This document shows, piece after piece, positions 52,671 to 55,253 of a stretch of 55,253 nucleotides of DNA (position 1 is its first letter; every line of letters begins with the position of its first letter). The translations under genes and the position numbers were made by a program. This stretch comes from Candidatus Kapaibacterium sp. (GTDB lineage: Bacteria; Bacteroidota; Ignavibacteria; Kapaibacteriales; UBA7675). Below the pieces are notes generated by a model. That model was not told the DNA's origin. It saw nothing but the letters and a program-made list of their open reading frames with translations, and did no database searches. The stretch spans positions 1 to 55,253 of the forward strand of contig JANQRB010000060.1 in the NCBI GenBank assembly GCA_028284775.1, in the 5' to 3' direction.

Positions 52671-53108
52671 ATGCTTTCAAAATCCAGCACCTATGCTATT
52701 CGCGCTTTGTCTTTGCTGGCTGTCGAACCGCGCAGTGAATTCCGGCCCGTGTCGGAAGTTGCGGACCGGTTGGGTATTCCCAGTCATTTCCTTAAAAAGA
52801 TACTGCGCAGCCTCAACGAACAGGGAATAGTTAAGACACAGCGCAGTGCGCGCGGCGGCGTCAATCTGGCGCGGCCTGCCACCACGATTCCCTTGTGGGA
52901 AATTGTTCTGGCCCTGGACGGCGAAGCCCGGTTTGTCGAATGCCTGCTGCACCTGCCCGGCTGCGACGATGCGAATCCCTGTCCCATGCATGCATTCTGG
53001 TCGCAGCAAAGGCGCAAGATTCGTCGTCAATTGCAGGACACGACGCTTGCGGCACTGGCAAGCGATATTCAGTCACACGGAATGCGAATCAGTTTTGATC
53101 AACTTTGA
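52671..53108 (+). CDS. Rrf2-family transcriptional regulator (probable Fe-S sensor) 2
   Basis: 145 residues, the canonical length. It starts MLSKSSTYAIRALSLLAVEP, with the HTH EVADRLGIPSHFLKKILRSL and the wing KTQRSARGGVNLARPATTIP. Three Cys spaced Cx6Cx5C (CLLHLPGCDDANPCPMH) match the arrangement in the first Rrf2 protein of this window, so both probably bind an Fe-S cluster and are paralogs. It is divergent from the cytochrome/ApbE operon and is the likely local regulator of it. The signal could be NO, oxygen or Fe-S status; it cannot be read from sequence. Confidence 0.92.
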   Translation: MLSKSSTYAIRALSLLAVEPRSEFRPVSEVADRLGIPSHFLKKILRSLNEQGIVKTQRSARGGVNLARPATTIPLWEIVLALDGEARFVECLLHLPGCDDANPCPMHAFWSQQRRKIRRQLQDTTLAALASDIQSHGMRISFDQL

Positions 53109-53341
53109 TTGATGTAGGCCACGGATTACGGCAATGTGAAATCGCTGGAGCTGCCCGAAAATCGGTAGTGAAACATCGGGGCGAGACTTTGGGAAATCGC
53201 CTGTATATTGAGACTGGTGCTGCTGATTGACTTTGTCCGTTAAGTAGCATTTAGGTCGGAAGACATATTTAATATTCTGGCCGGGATTCCGTCGGTCCCG
53301 TTAATCCCTCCCGGAAGGCCGTCGCTGGCTGTGAGTCAGGT

Positions 53342-55253
53342 TCAGAATTTATAGCTGATACTCATTGTGATTCGCCGAGACTCGCGCTTGCGCAACCTGT
53401 CGAATGAAAAGTTACTGCCGCGGAGCGTGCTGCGGTATTCCAGGGTATTGAAGATATCGCTGACGCTGAGCTTGAGTTTACCTTTTTTGCCAAAGATGTC
53501 GTAGCGAGTGCCAAGATCGATGTGATATTGCTCGAAGTCACGGCCTTGCGGCGTAATGACCGGTGCGTGATAATTGGCGCTGAGCTGAAGCTGTAAGCCG
53601 CTTACAATGTCGATTTTATTAATGAGCTTGGCCTGCCATGAATTGTTGTCCATTTCTTCTTCAGTTGCTAGGGCGTCATCTCTTTCGAATTCACTGCGGA
53701 AGAGGCTCAGATTGGCAGTGAGGCTCCACCAATCGTAGAGACCCAGTTCGCCCACAAATTCCAGGCCGTAGTTGATCCCATTGCTCAGATTCTCCGGTCG
53801 TCGGATGGTGGTGCCGTCTTCTTCCACGCTGATGAGCCATTCGATGACGCCGTCGATGCGACGATAAAAGATGGCCGCGCTCCATTCCGCCTGCTCCCAG
53901 CGGGTCAGATGGCTTAACTCCAGCGCGTGGACATACTCGGGCTGCAGCTCGGGATTCCCGAGCCGCACATTCAAGGGATCGGCGAAGTTAGAAAAGGGGT
54001 TGAGTGAGCGATAGCGCGGACGATTGATGCGTTTGCTGTAGCTGATCTGCAGTTGGCTGGCCTCCCCGACCGCAAAGCCCAGGCGCAGGCTGGGAAAAAG
54101 CGTGAAATAATCGTTGTCAAAAATTTCATTTGTTTCGACCAGCTCTGATTGAACCAGGGCCTGTTCCAGACGCAGACCCGCTTCGAGTTCCCAGTCCTCG
54201 AAAGCATAGGTATAGAGTCCATAGACCGCAAAAATCTGTTCTTCATAGCGAAAGCGATTGCTGACACTGCTGTCGTAGCGCCAGGCTTTGGACGCCGCAT
54301 CATATTCGTACAGCTCAAGATCGTTATCGATACCGCGAATGATACCCTTGAAGCCGATATCATATCGTTCATCATCAGCGAGAGGATGCGCATAGTCGAT
54401 TTGAAACGTCGAGGTCGCATTTTCATCGTCGGAAATGGCGTTCTGTAGGGTGGCGACATCACTGAGGGGGAGCCCCGCCGCATCGAAATCCCGGTCGGTA
54501 ATTTCCTGTTCTTCTCGTTCACTGGCGCTGCTAAAGGTGAACAGCGCTTTCAGTTCACGCTCTTTTTCTTTAGGAAACACCTGTTTGTATATCAGCGCAT
54601 AATCGAGGGCGCGTTCACTCTCCGACTCACTGATGTTCCGTTGGGAACTGCCGCGAAGAAGGCCGCCGGCATCGCGATCGATGTTCGAGTTGAATTCGTC
54701 ATCGTCTTGCTCCTCATGCTCATAAAGAAGCTCGAAGGTCAGCGTGTGATCTTCGGCAATCTCGTAGTCGCTGCCCAGGCGTACCAGGTGCCCGAGTTGA
54801 CGGCGTTCGACCCTGCGATCGCGGTCAATGAAAAAGCTGTCGTCCGCCTCAAACACGGCGCGACTCGAGTTGATGCGACCTTCGCGGGTATTGTTGCTGA
54901 TATTATAGCTGCCGAACACATTAAATGAGCCGCGACGATGATTGCTTTGCAGGCCGGCATTCAAGCGCTGCGGAAGGCCGCCACTCAGCTCGACTCTGCC
55001 ATTCGTTCCCGCTTTGTCTTCCTTTTTGAGTTTGATGGCGATTATCCCGGCCATGCCGTCCGGATCCTGATTGGCGGAGGGGTTATTGATGATTTCGATG
55101 CTTGCAACCGCCGAAGCCGGAATATGTTCCAGGACGGCACTGCGTTTGCTGCCCGTCAGTGCCGATTGCCGGCCGTCGACCAGCACTGTCACGTCGCTGC
55201 TGCCCCGGATAATAATATTGCCGTCAATATCCACATAGACCGAGGGGATGCTG
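53342..55253 (-). CDS. TonB-dependent receptor, OMP_b-brl_3 type (N-terminus outside the window)
   Basis: At least 637 residues; the gene runs off the right edge, and the frame is still open at 55253 (SIPSVYVDIDGN). What remains begins within the plug domain (IIIRGSSDVTVLVDGRQSAL, VASIEIINNPSANQDPDGMA, GIIAIKLKK) and continues into a large barrel typical of the OMP_b-brl_3 group, with strands such as FTLFPSLRLGFAVGEASQLQ and ISYSKRINRPRYRSLNPFSN. The last residue is Phe (MSISYKF), as expected for barrel insertion. Substrate unknown; this subgroup is not tied to a particular ligand. The N-terminal carboxypeptidase-like repeat and TonB box, if present, lie beyond the window. Confidence 0.92.
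   Translation of the reverse strand, partial: SIPSVYVDIDGNIIIRGSSDVTVLVDGRQSALTGSKRSAVLEHIPASAVASIEIINNPSANQDPDGMAGIIAIKLKKEDKAGTNGRVELSGGLPQRLNAGLQSNHRRGSFNVFGSYNISNNTREGRINSSRAVFEADDSFFIDRDRRVERRQLGHLVRLGSDYEIAEDHTLTFELLYEHEEQDDDEFNSNIDRDAGGLLRGSSQRNISESESERALDYALIYKQVFPKEKERELKALFTFSSASEREEQEITDRDFDAAGLPLSDVATLQNAISDDENATSTFQIDYAHPLADDERYDIGFKGIIRGIDNDLELYEYDAASKAWRYDSSVSNRFRYEEQIFAVYGLYTYAFEDWELEAGLRLEQALVQSELVETNEIFDNDYFTLFPSLRLGFAVGEASQLQISYSKRINRPRYRSLNPFSNFADPLNVRLGNPELQPEYVHALELSHLTRWEQAEWSAAIFYRRIDGVIEWLISVEEDGTTIRRPENLSNGINYGLEFVGELGLYDWWSLTANLSLFRSEFERDDALATEEEMDNNSWQAKLINKIDIVSGLQLQLSANYHAPVITPQGRDFEQYHIDLGTRYDIFGKKGKLKLSVSDIFNTLEYRSTLRGSNFSFDRLRKRESRRITMSISYKF

Noticed and set aside
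1..55253. tRNA, rRNA, CRISPR arrays, transposases, integrases
   Set aside because: No TTCGANTC-type T-arm with acceptor stem, no spaced direct repeats and no DDE, IS or recombinase proteins were seen.

Overview
The window looks like chromosomal DNA of a Bacteroidota/FCB-group bacterium. Four intact proteins and one pseudogene end in type IX secretion (T9SS) C-terminal sorting domains of the type 'PNP...L.IYDQLGQ...'. Many starts lack a strong Shine-Dalgarno. Families typical of the group are present: GbsR/DCC/DUF2071/epimerase cassette, OMP_b-brl_3 TonB receptor, two-component regulator propeller, DUF1573, hybrid kinases and LytTR regulators. Base composition is moderate. The genus cannot be fixed from the sequence; a Kapabacteria/Ignavibacteria/Balneolia/Rhodothermia-type lineage is plausible. 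No rRNA, tRNA, CRISPR array, integrase or insertion sequence was found.

Layout. 0.6-4.2 kb: a T9SS-exported BNR/propeller protein, a DUF1573 protein and dnaA (minus). 4.8-12.4 kb is a plus-strand housekeeping/envelope block: tatC, a polyprenyl diphosphate synthase, a TPR protein with a long acidic middle, an LptF/LptG permease, a zinc-ribbon DUF2007 protein, a TraB/GumN protein and a SanA-like protein, with two ATGA overlaps. 12.4-15.5 kb is a compact cassette: a GbsR/MarR regulator, a DCC thiol-disulfide protein, a DUF2071 protein and an NAD(P)-binding epimerase-like protein. Three near-identical 16-bp dyads (TTCA-N8-TGAA) lie before three of these genes, so the cassette looks like a self-contained regulon.

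15.5-34.7 kb is looser. It holds gene-poor stretches with orphan hairpins, a short RadC, a propeller T9SS protein, a sensor kinase, a Uma2 nuclease-like protein, a TPR-like family of unknown function, a TPR protein with two tandem LuxR-type DNA-binding domains, a 1014-aa T9SS protein with an unusual HExxExxH segment, a rhomboid, and a decayed small operon (two pseudogenes). 34.7-44.8 kb: a hybrid histidine kinase convergent with a LytTR response regulator, a two-haem peroxidase-like cytochrome, a DoxX-like protein with a strong terminator, another T9SS protein and a TRIC-type channel.

44.8-53.1 kb is a redox island. An Rrf2 regulator, a 12-TM haem-copper-like membrane protein and an alginate-export-type porin form one minus-strand unit. 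A second minus-strand operon encodes a cytochrome c lipoprotein, TlpA thioredoxin, DUF4266 lipoprotein, DUF3570 outer-membrane barrel, a Tat-exported NusG-II-domain protein and ApbE flavin transferase; a second Rrf2 regulator is divergent from it. ApbE, the Tat/NusG-II protein, the thioredoxin, the cytochrome, and flavinylation-like motifs in DUF4266 and DUF3570 together suggest an envelope flavin-based electron-transfer system under Fe-S (redox or NO) control. This is the most interesting candidate system in the window. The right edge cuts a TonB-dependent receptor.
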